Positions 17,101-24,179 of a DNA stretch of 64,000 bases are shown one piece after another. The notes below the pieces were generated by a model. The model ran no database searches, had not been told where the DNA came from, and was given only the letters and a program-made list of their open reading frames with translations. The translations under genes and the position numbers were made by a program. The stretch is from Alloalcanivorax marinus (GTDB lineage: Bacteria; Pseudomonadota; Gammaproteobacteria; Pseudomonadales; Alcanivoracaceae), in assembly GCF_016785095.1 (NCBI RefSeq), contig NZ_JAEKJB010000009.1, forward strand, positions 310,001 to 374,000, in the 5' to 3' direction. Every line of letters begins with the position of its first letter. Position 1 is the stretch's first letter.

Positions 17101-17994
17101 CACACCGTCGCGGTAGGTGTCTGCCCATACGTGCAAAGTCTGGTGCAGCGCTGAGTGGTCGTAACTGTCAGCGGGTACGTTATAAAGGATGGGCGTGACG
17201 CCCTTGGCTTCCCACTCGATGGTCTTGCGTTGCTCCTGCCCCGATTCGCAATCGCCCAGCGCCCAGGCCTGCGGTGTAACTTCGCCAAGCATCCGGTCGG
17301 CTGCCAGCGCATCCATCATGTAGCGAAGTACCGGATCGTTGATGCTGTAACCCACGAAACAGACCACGTAATTGCGGAACAACTCACTTACAAAGCGTGC
17401 CGCCCAGCGCTCTGTGAGGTAGGCCAAGCCAAAATCACCGCTGGTGACAACTAGACGGTTCAGGGCTGTGTCTTCCATCTTTTCGGATAACAGGCCGTGC
17501 AGATAAACCAGCCCGTTCCAACGGCTGTTTTTGGGGATTGGTAGCATCGGAGCGGCGTACTCTTGGAACGCTTGCCCCGTGCGCTTGGCCGCCACATGAA
17601 AGATACGATCAAAGTTAGTGGTAACCAGACGTATCGCACCCTCTCGGCTGCGCGCCAGATGCAACAATGCCGCTTGTGTATCGGTAGCCCTCTTGCGGCG
17701 GAGTTTCGGCTTCAAGGCATTTGCCAGAGCGCGACGGACAGCCAGACGCTGGCCCGGCAGGCGCCGTTCGAGCAGATCAAGTGTGGCATCGAACTGCCCT
17801 CGCTCGAAGGCCTCTCGTTCAATATCCGAAAGTGCCGTCCCGCTCAGCCGGTAGATTTTCTCTACAAGTCCTTTGAAACTCGGTAAGCCGGCCGGATAGG
17901 AAATTCCTGCACCGCAGAAGAACACCACGCGGCCTTCCTCGTGGGCCTGCAAGAGCGCATCCGGAATGTCAGGGCCGTCCGTGATGAATTGCAT
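14161..17994 (-). CDS. Dsr1-like SIR2-domain antiphage protein
   Basis: About 1277 residues. A SIR2 NADase domain fills the N-terminal ~300 residues: GAGIS at 28-32, TTNFD at 125-129 (Asn127), VYLHG with His166, and GYSIND at 215-220. A roughly 950-residue helical C-terminal region rich in Trp and Arg, without known domains, follows. This layout is that of defence-associated sirtuins, which deplete NAD+ on phage infection and abort it; the N-terminal sequence is closest to the Dsr1 type as I recall it. The ATG at 17994 is preferred (AGGA 9 nt upstream) over a TTG at 18045. attC sites lie on both sides, so it sits as a cassette of nearly 4 kb, unusually large. The catalytic residues look intact. 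Confidence 0.75.
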   Translation of the reverse strand: MQFITDGPDIPDALLQAHEEGRVVFFCGAGISYPAGLPSFKGLVEKIYRLSGTALSDIEREAFERGQFDATLDLLERRLPGQRLAVRRALANALKPKLRRKRATDTQAALLHLARSREGAIRLVTTNFDRIFHVAAKRTGQAFQEYAAPMLPIPKNSRWNGLVYLHGLLSEKMEDTALNRLVVTSGDFGLAYLTERWAARFVSELFRNYVVCFVGYSINDPVLRYMMDALAADRMLGEVTPQAWALGDCESGQEQRKTIEWEAKGVTPILYNVPADSYDHSALHQTLHVWADTYRDGVQGKEAIIVKHALARPQDSTRQDDFVGRMLWALSDKSGLPAKRFAEFNPTPSLDWLLEPFSDERFGHGDLVRFGVPPRDEGDAKLRFSLIRRPASYDRAPSMLLASGGITGSQLDDVMFHLARWLVRHLDDPRLVIWIADRGGWLHERWSWLIEHELDRFASLERDGKTSELNEIRLHASKAIPGPLMHTLWRLLLSGRVKSPWHDPDLYRWNGRLKRDGLTTTLRLELRELLAPKVVLKKPFRWGDDDSNSTDEPARIKQLVDWELVLAADHVHSALRDLADEHWTSALPLLLEDFQQLLRDALDLLRELGEADDHSDRSHWDLPSITPHWQNRGFRDWVSLIELLRDAWLAVRANDSVRATRIAQSWFELPYPTFKRLALFAASQDGCIPPEQWVDWLLTDGAWWLWSTDTGREVFRLFVLQARQLAEGAQERLEAAILAGPPRDMYRDDLEPDRWQDLVARSIWLHLAKLNTSGLALGANAAARLAEISNVYPQWLLATNERDEFSHWMSGTGDPDYEDSRDVDIAPRKRQELVQWLTKPTPERRPFYEDTWRDVCRTRFFHSLSALCDLAQDGVWPAGRWREALQAWAEEGTVLRSWRYAAPLVQTMPDVVLQEIAHGVTWWMEAASKSINRHEDILLELCRRVLSLPLEADSGSRIIRNGVETYDPVGSAINHPIGHVTQALINLWFKKNPNDNDLLPVDLKPIFTTLCDVQEDRFRHGRVLLGSRLIAFFRVDRPWTEQYLLPLFSWSNPAEAKAVWEGFLWSPRLYQPLLIAFKPEFLESASRYADLGEHRQQFSAFLTYVALGPTEEYAADEFRSAIGELPQEGLEESAQALSQALEGAADQREDYWKNRVQPFWQQIWPKSRDLATPRIAESLTRLAIAARGEFPAALAAVQDWLQPIEHLHYVVHLLAESGLCKRFPTEALLLLNSVIGDQQLAPRELGGCLDDIVQADPQFGQDARYQRLSEYFRRRGV

Positions 17995-18048
17995 TCCTAT
18001 ATTTCCTACCCAATGCGTATGTTCATTCGAGAAAATGGGGCTCAATGG

Positions 18049-18147
18049 ATCTAACGCCCACGTTCAGGTGCATTTGAGGCGACTCCTGCTTTTGCAGCAG
18101 CAAAATTGGGCAGCGGGTCAAATGTCACCTGCAACGTGTTGTTAGGC
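18049..18147 (-). other. attC site with two perfect core boxes
   Basis: 99 bp, the best attC in the window. On the minus strand it starts GCCTAAC (RYYYAAC, containing the TAA stop of the preceding gene) and ends GTTAGAT (GTTRRRY). CAGGTGACATTTGA pairs with TCAAATGCACCTG, leaving one unpaired base, and AACACGTTG pairs loosely with the CACGTT near the other end, giving a long imperfect hairpin. The Dsr1-like gene begins about 55 bp after it. Confidence 0.85.
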
Positions 18148-18693
18148 ACCGTCTTCATAAGGATCATGTGAACGTAAATTTGAGAATGCTTCAATGAAAA
18201 GCTTTTGCAAATTTGGAGGCGGCACAGCCAGAAATGCACATGCGACAGGCGAGAATGCTTCGATTGCCTCTACTGGCCCGGAAAACTTAACACCAGGGCG
18301 TGCGGCATGAAGGATTTCGAATACGGCGCTAATTTCATGCTGCTCAATTTGATGATCTAGGCGATGGCCAAATTTGTTCCGAACAGCGTTAACTTGAAGT
18401 ATCCCAGGGCGAACGGCGGCAGCACTTGACCCTTGTATTGGAAGCAGCTTCGCCTTCTGAAAAAACGACAGCTTTACCGTGTGAATGTTTTCGATGTGGA
18501 GCTGTACTTCTAGGAACGTATTGAGAAACGATTCGATGATTAGGTGGGCTCTGAGCACACGACCAATCGCGTCGTGATCGACCGAAGCGAGCTGAAGAAA
18601 CCTTTGGTTATGCCTCTCAAAGTCAGCCTCAATGTCCGCCCAGTGTGGCTGCAGAGCCTCCAGAACTTCGTGAATACCGTCGATATCTTTCAT
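18142..18693 (-). CDS. HEPN-like protein (RNxxxH motif)
   Basis: 183 residues, helical. RAHLIIESFLNTFLEV at about 48-63 and VRNKFGHRLD near 115 place an R-N-x3-H motif as in HEPN ribonucleases; many integron-cassette proteins of this shape are known. Key residues appear intact. The ATG lies 7 nt after a GTTAGAC core at the end of the attI-like leader A, so it sits in the first-cassette position. Its stop is inside the attC at 18049-18147. RNase activity is an inference from the motif. Confidence 0.6.
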   Translation of the reverse strand: MKDIDGIHEVLEALQPHWADIEADFERHNQRFLQLASVDHDAIGRVLRAHLIIESFLNTFLEVQLHIENIHTVKLSFFQKAKLLPIQGSSAAAVRPGILQVNAVRNKFGHRLDHQIEQHEISAVFEILHAARPGVKFSGPVEAIEAFSPVACAFLAVPPPNLQKLFIEAFSNLRSHDPYEDGA

Positions 18694-18699
18694 TTAGGT

Positions 18700-18905
18700 G
18701 TCTAACAGGCATTAGGACGACGGCGCGAATATCCAGTGAACGCGCCTGTGTCATATCATTTTTTTGAATTCCCCTGACGTAAAATAAAAACAGAAAAGTC
18801 AGCCACTTACAAACTTAACTAGCAGGCTTCCTCCCGATATCTTGACCAACTCTCTTCCCCAAACCCAAAAGCCTACCGCCGCTTGCCTGCCGGCTGCCTT
18901 TCAGG
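18700..18905 (-). repeat. attI-like leader repeat, copy A
   Basis: Read on the minus strand: a hairpin rich in GGCAGCCGGC and CGGCGGTAGGC followed by TTTT, then a GGTCAAGATATC block, then TTGTAA at 18812-18807 and TTTTAT at 18789-18784 with a 17-nt spacer (promoter-like). Next comes the frame ATGACACAGGCGCGTTCACT (MTQARSLDIR...), then CCTAATGCCT and the core GTTAGAC at 18706-18700, 7 nt before the first cassette gene. Copies B and C share the order and most of the sequence. No integrase gene adjoins. Confidence 0.7.
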
Positions 18906-19115
18906 CGGCAACTTTGGGGAAGTGTTCACAGAGGACGAGAACGGCCCATTGGCGCAAGTGCATCGCACGCCAGGAGTTGACACGGGCGCTGACACTCAGC
19001 ATGCCGGACTGCATAGATAAGCCTTTGGGCTTCATCCCAACGGTGGTTGTTTCCATAAAGAAGCCTTCAAGTTCGTCGTCACCTGCGGCAGACTCGCGGC
19101 CTTTCGCCAATCGCC
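18906..19115. other. Gene-poor stretch before fic
   Basis: Between copy A and the fic operator I see no convincing gene. A minus-strand frame continuing from about 19100 to 18901 reads like the C-terminus of a protein (FMETTTVGMKPKGLSMQSGM, then LRQWAVLVLCEHFPKVAA). It has no start of its own and no family I recognise, so it could be a decayed fragment. Confidence 0.3.
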
Positions 19116-19193
19116 TATGCGCAACATTAGCTGCGCATAGCATTGATGGCTGCGCATATGCGTGCTTTAATTGCGCATAAACCCCAATGCGCA
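19116..19193. promoter_or_regulatory. Cluster of TATGCGCA/TGCGCATA sites before fic
   Basis: TATGCGCA at 19116-19123 and TGCGCATA at 19132-19139, 19151-19158 and 19172-19179 are followed by ATGCGCA at 19187-19193: five sites in 78 bp, the first two facing each other as a dyad. The array runs up to the fic start. It is likely an operator array, probably bound by the N-terminal helix-turn-helix of the Fic protein itself. Confidence 0.6.
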
Positions 19194-19204
19194 ACATACC
19201 AACC

Positions 19205-20593
19205 ATGGCGAAACCTATACCTGAAAAAGAGCTACAGGACATTGAGGCGGTGGTCTCCGCCCACCCTGAGGGTGTCGGCCTTCAAGCCGTCCTGGACGCC
19301 CTTGAGCAATCATTGCCCCGGCGCACGCTCCAGTACCGTTTAAAACACCTGGTGGATGCGGGCCGGCTCATCAAGACCGGGGAAAAGCGGTGGGTCCGAT
19401 ACCTGCCCGCGGATACCGGGCAGAGGAACGGCCACAGCGTTCGGGAACCCTCACACGAAGAAACGGCGGGCGATATACCCGTCTCCCGCCAGGCCGCTGA
19501 GATCCAGAACGCCTTGCGCAAACCGCTTCGGTCACGCAAGCCGGCGGGATATCAACACAGCTTCCTTGACCAGTACCGGCCCAACCATACGGGCTATCTT
19601 TCATCCGCCGAGCGCGCGCATCTTAGGGAAATCGGCACGCCGCCCTCGGGGCCCCGGCCGGCGGGCACCTATGCGAAGCAGATTCTGAACCGCCTGCTGA
19701 TCGACCTTTCGTGGAACTCCAGCCGCCTGGAGGGGAACACCTACTCTCTGCTTGATACGAAGCGATTGATCACCTTCGGGGAAGAGGCGGCGGGTAAGGC
19801 GCACGTCGAGTCGCAAATGATCCTGAACCACAAGGACGCCATCGAATTTCTTGTGGGTTCGGCGGAGGAGATCGGCTTCAATCGCTATACGATCCTGAAC
19901 CTTCATGCGCTGCTGGCCAACAACCTGCTGGCCGACCCGGAAGCAACAGGCCGCTTGCGCCGAATCGCGGTCGGCATTGAGAAGTCCGTGTTTCACCCCC
20001 TCGAAGTACCGGCCCTGATTGAAGACTATTTTGATAAGATCCTGGCGACGGCCAGCGCCATCGACGATCCCTTCGAGCAAGCGTTCTTTATCATGGTTCA
20101 GTTGCCGTATTTGCAGCCGTTCGATGACGTAAACAAGCGCGTTTCCCGGCTGGCGGCGAATATACCGTTCATCAAAGCCAATCTGATCCCGCTCTCCTTC
20201 ACGGAGGTACCCGCTGATATCTATACCGAAGCCATGCTCGGCGTGTATGAACTGAACCGGATCGACCTGCTCAAGGACGTCTTCATATGGGCCTATGAGC
20301 GGTCGGCGGCGCATTATACCGCCGTCAGACAATCGCTCGGCGAACCCGACCCGTTCCGGTTAAAGTATCGCTCGGCATTGCAAGACGTCGTCCAGAATAT
20401 TGTGCTTGAGCGCCTGAGCAAGAGAGCGGCGTTCAACCGTATTGTCCAATGGGCGGAACAGAATATTCCGCAAGAGGACCGGCAGCGGTTCCGGGAAGTG
20501 GTCGAAAATGAGGTCCTGAGCCTGCACGCCGGCAACTTTGCGCGCTACCGGATAAAGCCCTCGCAATTTTCAGCCTGGCAGGCTGTCTGGTAG
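19205..20593 (+). CDS. Fic-family protein with N-terminal helix-turn-helix
   Basis: 462 residues. A winged-helix segment at about 5-60 (GVGLQAVLDALEQSL, RTLQYRLKHLVDAGRL) is followed by a Fic_N-like region (LLIDLSWNSSRLEGNTYSLLDTKRL, which holds the SxxxEGN inhibitory-type motif) and the Fic core. The active-site loop near residue 303 reads LQPFDDVNKRVSRL, so Gln replaces the catalytic His of HPFxDGNxR. This variant may lack AMP transfer. It is the only plus-strand gene between the two cassette runs. ATG 19205 was chosen over 19187; neither has a good ribosome site. The protein may mainly be a repressor. Confidence 0.75.
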   Translation: MAKPIPEKELQDIEAVVSAHPEGVGLQAVLDALEQSLPRRTLQYRLKHLVDAGRLIKTGEKRWVRYLPADTGQRNGHSVREPSHEETAGDIPVSRQAAEIQNALRKPLRSRKPAGYQHSFLDQYRPNHTGYLSSAERAHLREIGTPPSGPRPAGTYAKQILNRLLIDLSWNSSRLEGNTYSLLDTKRLITFGEEAAGKAHVESQMILNHKDAIEFLVGSAEEIGFNRYTILNLHALLANNLLADPEATGRLRRIAVGIEKSVFHPLEVPALIEDYFDKILATASAIDDPFEQAFFIMVQLPYLQPFDDVNKRVSRLAANIPFIKANLIPLSFTEVPADIYTEAMLGVYELNRIDLLKDVFIWAYERSAAHYTAVRQSLGEPDPFRLKYRSALQDVVQNIVLERLSKRAAFNRIVQWAEQNIPQEDRQRFREVVENEVLSLHAGNFARYRIKPSQFSAWQAVW

Positions 20594-20904
20594 CTGAATC
20601 CATGAGCATTATCTATACCCGCATTTTGCGAACGGCGAGGCATGACGCCGTAATCCACTGGTCGCAACGCACCTTTCAAGATTTCGGGGTAACTACCCTC
20701 CGTCTTGGCTCGGAGCACAAGGATCGCCTTGGCGACGCCCGAGCCCGAACAGAATTCACCCACGACACCGCTGGGGGAATACTATTTTTGCATTCGAAAT
20801 TCGGGACGTAATGACCGGGAAACCCACAAAGTATAGCGCCTGCTTGCAGGAAATATTCGAGGCGGTACCGTTGTCGTTTTTAGCCTCCCAGCCACCCTTT
20901 TACA
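20594..20904. other. Gene-poor stretch after fic
   Basis: About 310 bp between fic and the last attC of cassette run 2. A 69-codon plus-strand frame from 20602 has no ribosome site and no recognisable motif, so I leave it out. Nothing else is visible. Confidence 0.4.
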
Positions 20905-20980
20905 TGGCCCAGAAATCGCAAAGCATGAGCCCTTGCCCCCTAAAGGGGGGGGCCACAGTGTAGGCTTTGATTTGTTAGGC
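20905..20980 (-). other. attC-like site at the end of cassette run 2
   Basis: On the minus strand the stop of the RES gene is followed by GCCTAAC (exact RYYYAAC). AAATCAAAGC pairs with GCTTTGCGATTT across an inner GC-rich stem (CCCCC with GGGGG). The far core box has decayed to CTGGGCC. The plain left half and symmetric arms support an attC that lost its right core. Confidence 0.6.
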
Positions 20981-20985
20981 ACGGG

Positions 20986-21906
20986 CTACCGTCGCTTGGT
21001 GTGCGCGTTCAGCATATTCAGAAGATTATTCTTCTCGTCTGGATCGCAAGACACCATATCAAATTCCTCTTTACTCATATTGTACATGCCAATCACTGCT
21101 GGATTGCCCTCCTCCCGCCACACAAAGTTCCAGTCGTCGTCCAGTCGCTCGGCGGATTTTACTATCGCAAATTCAATTAAACCATACTTACGTGGCTTTC
21201 CTATTCGGACTACGAGACAGCTGACGTTGTGGAAACTTTTTTCGGATGGTTCTGCTTGGACAGCGATATTGAATCCCCCGCGGTCCTTTACGCTCGGAAA
21301 GACAATAGCCTCAGCACTGATCCTCGAATAGATCGCTTTCCCCAGCGCTCGGCTGAACAGGTATCCGTTATTGGTGGCGTCCGGATCGGCGAGGACGTTT
21401 GCGAAAAACTTGTCAATGTAGATCTTCTTCAAGGCCTCTTGGCGAGGCATAGAGTTGAGAATCTTTGCGATAGTCATATCGGGGTCACTACCGACAAAAT
21501 GCATGTATCCATTCTTCTGCGTATTCGCGTATTCGCCTATGACGGCCATCCGAATTGGAGAGTCGCGCTTAATTCGAAACCCTGCTAGCTGAACCAACTG
21601 GCCTCCCCTTGCACCCACTTCAACGAGCGCCGTCTCCTCTTTTGTGGCGACGTACAAACACGGCGAGCCAAGATCATTCAGTCTTCCCTGCCTAGCGAAC
21701 CGAGCTGGCGGGTAGTGAAGATCAGAAATGTTCGGGTATATTTCACTCTCTACAATTCTCGCGCGCCAGAACATGCTGCCACGACCTAACTGGAGGGAAA
21801 GGACTTCATACTCGTTGAACAACGGATCAACTGCATAGCAAAACGCTGCTTCAGACTCGCTTGATAGAGCCTGCTGGAATATCTCTTCACAGTCGTCTAA
21901 AGTCAT
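20986..21906 (-). CDS. RES-domain protein (NAD+-degrading toxin family)
   Basis: 306 residues. The RES signature is visible: FWRAR at 46-50, GRLNDLGSPCLYVA at 74-87 and TALVEVGA at 92-99 with Glu96, giving the Arg/Tyr/Glu set of RES NAD+-hydrolysing toxins. The C-terminal 120 residues are extra compared with short RES toxins (about 160 residues). No Xre antitoxin gene is adjacent, unlike classical RES-Xre pairs, so it may act as a stand-alone defence effector or carry its own inhibitor. It is a minus-strand cassette gene flanked by attC-like sites. Function inferred from motif. Confidence 0.7.
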   Translation of the reverse strand: MTLDDCEEIFQQALSSESEAAFCYAVDPLFNEYEVLSLQLGRGSMFWRARIVESEIYPNISDLHYPPARFARQGRLNDLGSPCLYVATKEETALVEVGARGGQLVQLAGFRIKRDSPIRMAVIGEYANTQKNGYMHFVGSDPDMTIAKILNSMPRQEALKKIYIDKFFANVLADPDATNNGYLFSRALGKAIYSRISAEAIVFPSVKDRGGFNIAVQAEPSEKSFHNVSCLVVRIGKPRKYGLIEFAIVKSAERLDDDWNFVWREEGNPAVIGMYNMSKEEFDMVSCDPDEKNNLLNMLNAHTKRR

Positions 21907-21914
21907 AAAGCCAT

Positions 21915-21999
21915 GCCTAGCGACCGCAGCACGCGCGGCTGTTCTTGCGACAGCAAAATGGGCAGCTGTTCAAATTTCGGGGGCAAGGATTTGCTATGC
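21915..21999 (-). other. attC-like site in cassette run 2
   Basis: The inner part (GCTGCCCATTTTGCTGTCGC) is nearly the same as in the attC at 18049-18147 (GCTGCCCAATTTTGCTGCTG), so the two share origin. The core boxes are altered: GCATAGC, containing the TAG stop of the preceding gene, and GCTAGGC in place of GTTAGGC. Confidence 0.6.
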
Positions 22000-22746
22000 A
22001 TATGGCGCACTGAGATGGGCCTTCTTGATGTAAGTTTTTGCCATCTTGGTAACAAACTCGTGCCCCTCATCAAGTGACATAGCTGCAGTGTTGTTCTTTT
22101 TCGTTAATTCCTTGAAACCATGCCGCGAATCAAGCCCAGACAACGAAAAATTGTTTGATGTATTAGTGAATGCCTTCCTTTGATTCGTGACCGTTTCAAG
22201 ATCAACGCTCTTCCCCTTTGCGAAAGTCTCTACGGCTTCCATCAGCTTGTAATAGGTAACCCAGCCCGGGGGCATGTCAAGGTACTTCAAGATAAAGTAA
22301 ATATCTTTGTTCTCGGTGGCCAAGTGGATAAGGGGAAATTTTACGCTGGACACTTTCCCGTTATTGAACTCATCCACAATTTGCTGCCTAGTAACGCCAG
22401 GCGGCACGCCTAGTAAGGCAGAGATACTGGAAGGCGGTTCATAGGCAACCGACACACCCTTGTGCGCGAGTTTATGGATAGAAACCTTCCGGTAGTCTTT
22501 CTTAAAGAGGACAGATGCGCCGTTGAACAAGCTAACTAGCTCGTGCCCTATTTTCCAAATGACTTTGGGGTCATCTTCGCCCTCGCAATAGAGCGTGGTC
22601 ATTCTGAAGTCATCATTTGGACAATCTAGCCAATCGTCAACGCCACCATAGATATTGAAGTAGAAGGTGCCCTTTTCTGAGGCCCTCTGCCTTAGTTCAT
22701 GAGCGTTACCATCCAGCAGAAATTCCCAATCTCCAAACGTGCTCAA
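21994..22746 (-). CDS. Unknown cassette protein
   Basis: 250 residues, soluble, pI near neutral. I recognise no catalytic motif. The C-terminal part FSLSGLDSRHGFKELTKKNN, followed by AMSLDEGHEFVTKMAKTYI, is an Arg-His plus Met-Ser-Leu-x-Glu pattern also seen in other uncharacterised bacterial proteins I recall. It is one of three genes in cassette run 2 and carries the same low-GC codon use. A defence role is only suggested by the company it keeps. Confidence 0.5.
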   Translation of the reverse strand: MSTFGDWEFLLDGNAHELRQRASEKGTFYFNIYGGVDDWLDCPNDDFRMTTLYCEGEDDPKVIWKIGHELVSLFNGASVLFKKDYRKVSIHKLAHKGVSVAYEPPSSISALLGVPPGVTRQQIVDEFNNGKVSSVKFPLIHLATENKDIYFILKYLDMPPGWVTYYKLMEAVETFAKGKSVDLETVTNQRKAFTNTSNNFSLSGLDSRHGFKELTKKNNTAAMSLDEGHEFVTKMAKTYIKKAHLSAPYA

Positions 22747-22759
22747 ACTTCCCCCTTAT

Positions 22760-22854
22760 GCATAACTGTTGCAGCATACGCGCCCTTGGCATAGAGCCGA
22801 AGGCGCAATGGAAAGGGTGTCGCCGTGCCTGCATTGCTTAGCTTAAGGTTGCGC
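22760..22854 (-). other. Degenerate attC-like palindrome in cassette run 2
   Basis: Between two cassette genes, GCATAAC and GTTGCGC bound an imperfect palindrome whose centre pairs GCGCCCTTGG with CCGAAGGCGC. The cores deviate from RYYYAAC/GTTRRRY, but the position and length (95 bp) fit an attC. Confidence 0.4.
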
Positions 22855-22859
22855 TCAAT

Positions 22860-23333
22860 TCATGGGCATCTTAATCCATGCTCGACACAAGCTGGGGGGC
22901 GATTCTTATTCAGCAAGCCGACCGATGCACGATTCGCCCACTCATTGACGAATAAAGATGCCAGTTCGATTTCAGCGCATCGAGAGCACCAAGATTCGCG
23001 AGTAGCCCAAGCAAGACGGAGATCACCAGGGTGAACCTTATTTTCCTGACACCACCAATAGAGTGACTGGCCGCCACTATGGTGTCCTGTATTTCCATCA
23101 AAGAAACCATAAATATCTGCGATGAGATCGCCAACCCGAGTACAAAACCTTTCTGACATCCCGGTATTGCCGCCAATATAAAGAGGACCACTCCGGAGTG
23201 ACGGCTCTGACCTCCAGTCACGCAAGGTAATGAGATATACACCTTTGTCATGTGGTGGCCAGTCCTGATCCTCGCTATGGCAGTTCTGGAGAAGCTGACT
23301 GATTTTATATGGTTTTGACCAAACTAGCGGCAT
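22860..23333 (-). CDS. GIY-YIG-like nuclease-fold protein
   Basis: 157 residues. GVYLI at 31-35 and LYIGG at 51-55 supply the two strands of a GIY-YIG core, with Arg66 in ERFCTRVGDL at the usual catalytic Arg position. Cys, His and Trp are abundant in the second half (YWWCQEN, SWCSRCAEIEL), which could bind zinc. The ATG overlaps the stop of a short leader frame (TAATG) that comes from the attI-like repeat B. This is the first-cassette position of run 2. Whether it cuts DNA is unknown. Confidence 0.55.
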   Translation of the reverse strand: MPLVWSKPYKISQLLQNCHSEDQDWPPHDKGVYLITLRDWRSEPSLRSGPLYIGGNTGMSERFCTRVGDLIADIYGFFDGNTGHHSGGQSLYWWCQENKVHPGDLRLAWATRESWCSRCAEIELASLFVNEWANRASVGLLNKNRPPACVEHGLRCP

Positions 23334-23346
23334 TACATCACCCCAA

Positions 23347-23565
23347 AGCTAACAGGTATTAGTACGCCAACTCGCATATCCAATGAACGCGCCAGCGTCA
23401 TATCTCTTTTCTTGATTTCCCCTGACACAAAATAAAAGCAGAAAAGCCACCCACTGACAAACGCTTCAAACAACCCCTTCTCGGCATCTCGGCCAATCCT
23501 CTGCGCCCAAAACAAAAAGGCCGTCAACGCCCAAGCGCCAACAGCCTTTTAAGTAAGCCCTTACT
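23347..23565 (-). repeat. attI-like leader repeat, copy B
   Basis: On the minus strand: palindrome AGTAAG-GG-CTTACT, a hairpin of GGCTGTTGGCGC with GGCGTTGACGGCC plus TTTTT (23515-23551, probably also the tetR terminator), then TTGTCA (23460-23455) and TTTTAT (23437-23432) 17 nt apart. A frame MTLARSLDMRVGVLIPVSFGVM follows and stops at TAATG on the next gene's start, with the core GTTAGCT at 23353-23347 inside it. It is homologous to copies A and C. Confidence 0.7.
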
Positions 23566-23620
23566 AATTAGCCAAACGAGATAAATCGAAGCTCAAACAC
23601 CTTCGCTCCGGCAAAGCGGG

Positions 23621-24136
23621 CTACCCCCCCTCCCCCGGCAACGCCAACCCAGCAATCCCCTTAGCCTTCTCCGGCGACACCCCCAACGCCTGCAGCACCA
23701 TCTCCGCCGCAATACGGTCGGCGTGCTCCACCTCGCCGTCTTCCACGAGCAGATTCATGGCGCCCAGGGAGGCGGAGATGACCATGCTCATGGCCATTTC
23801 TTCGTGGGCGTAGTGGACCACGGTGATGAGGCGTTCGGCGCCGCTGTCGACGGCTTCGCTGACGGTGAGGATCTGTTCGGAGAGCTGGACAGCGAGTTCC
23901 AGGCCGACGGCTTCGAGCACTTGTTCGCGGGAGCGGAAGTCGTTGTAGACGGTGCCGTTGGAGACGCCGGCTTCTTCGGCGGGGGTGTTGAGGGCCAGGC
24001 CGCCGACGCCGGCGTGGGCGTAGATGCGCAGGGCGGCGTCGAGCAGTTGCCGCTGGGTGCGGGCTTTCTTTTTGTGGCCCCGGGTGAGGGTGTTGGCCGG
24101 GGCTTTACCGGTGCCGGGCGTCGCTTTTTTTGCCAT
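23621..24136 (-). CDS. TetR-family transcriptional regulator
   Basis: 171 residues. A basic N-terminal tail (GHKKKARTQRQLLDAALRIY) leads into a TetR helix-turn-helix (LNTPAEEAGVSNGTVYNDFRSREQ), then a C-terminal ligand domain with AHEEMAMSMVISASLGAMNL. GGAG precedes the ATG at 24136 by 8 nt. It is shorter than most TetR proteins and the last residues (LALPGEGG) are Gly-rich. The target is not obvious; the hairpin in copy B lies just beyond its stop. Confidence 0.85.
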   Translation of the reverse strand: MAKKATPGTGKAPANTLTRGHKKKARTQRQLLDAALRIYAHAGVGGLALNTPAEEAGVSNGTVYNDFRSREQVLEAVGLELAVQLSEQILTVSEAVDSGAERLITVVHYAHEEMAMSMVISASLGAMNLLVEDGEVEHADRIAAEMVLQALGVSPEKAKGIAGLALPGEGG

Positions 24137-24179
24137 GAGACCGCTCCAAGCGTGAGCTTGGCCCTGAGCGGGACTTCCT

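Noticed and set aside
23333..23527. 64-codon frame through attI-like copy B as a gene
   Set aside because: Only the last ~22 codons are shared with copy A; the upstream part covers the terminator. Treated as a leader frame.
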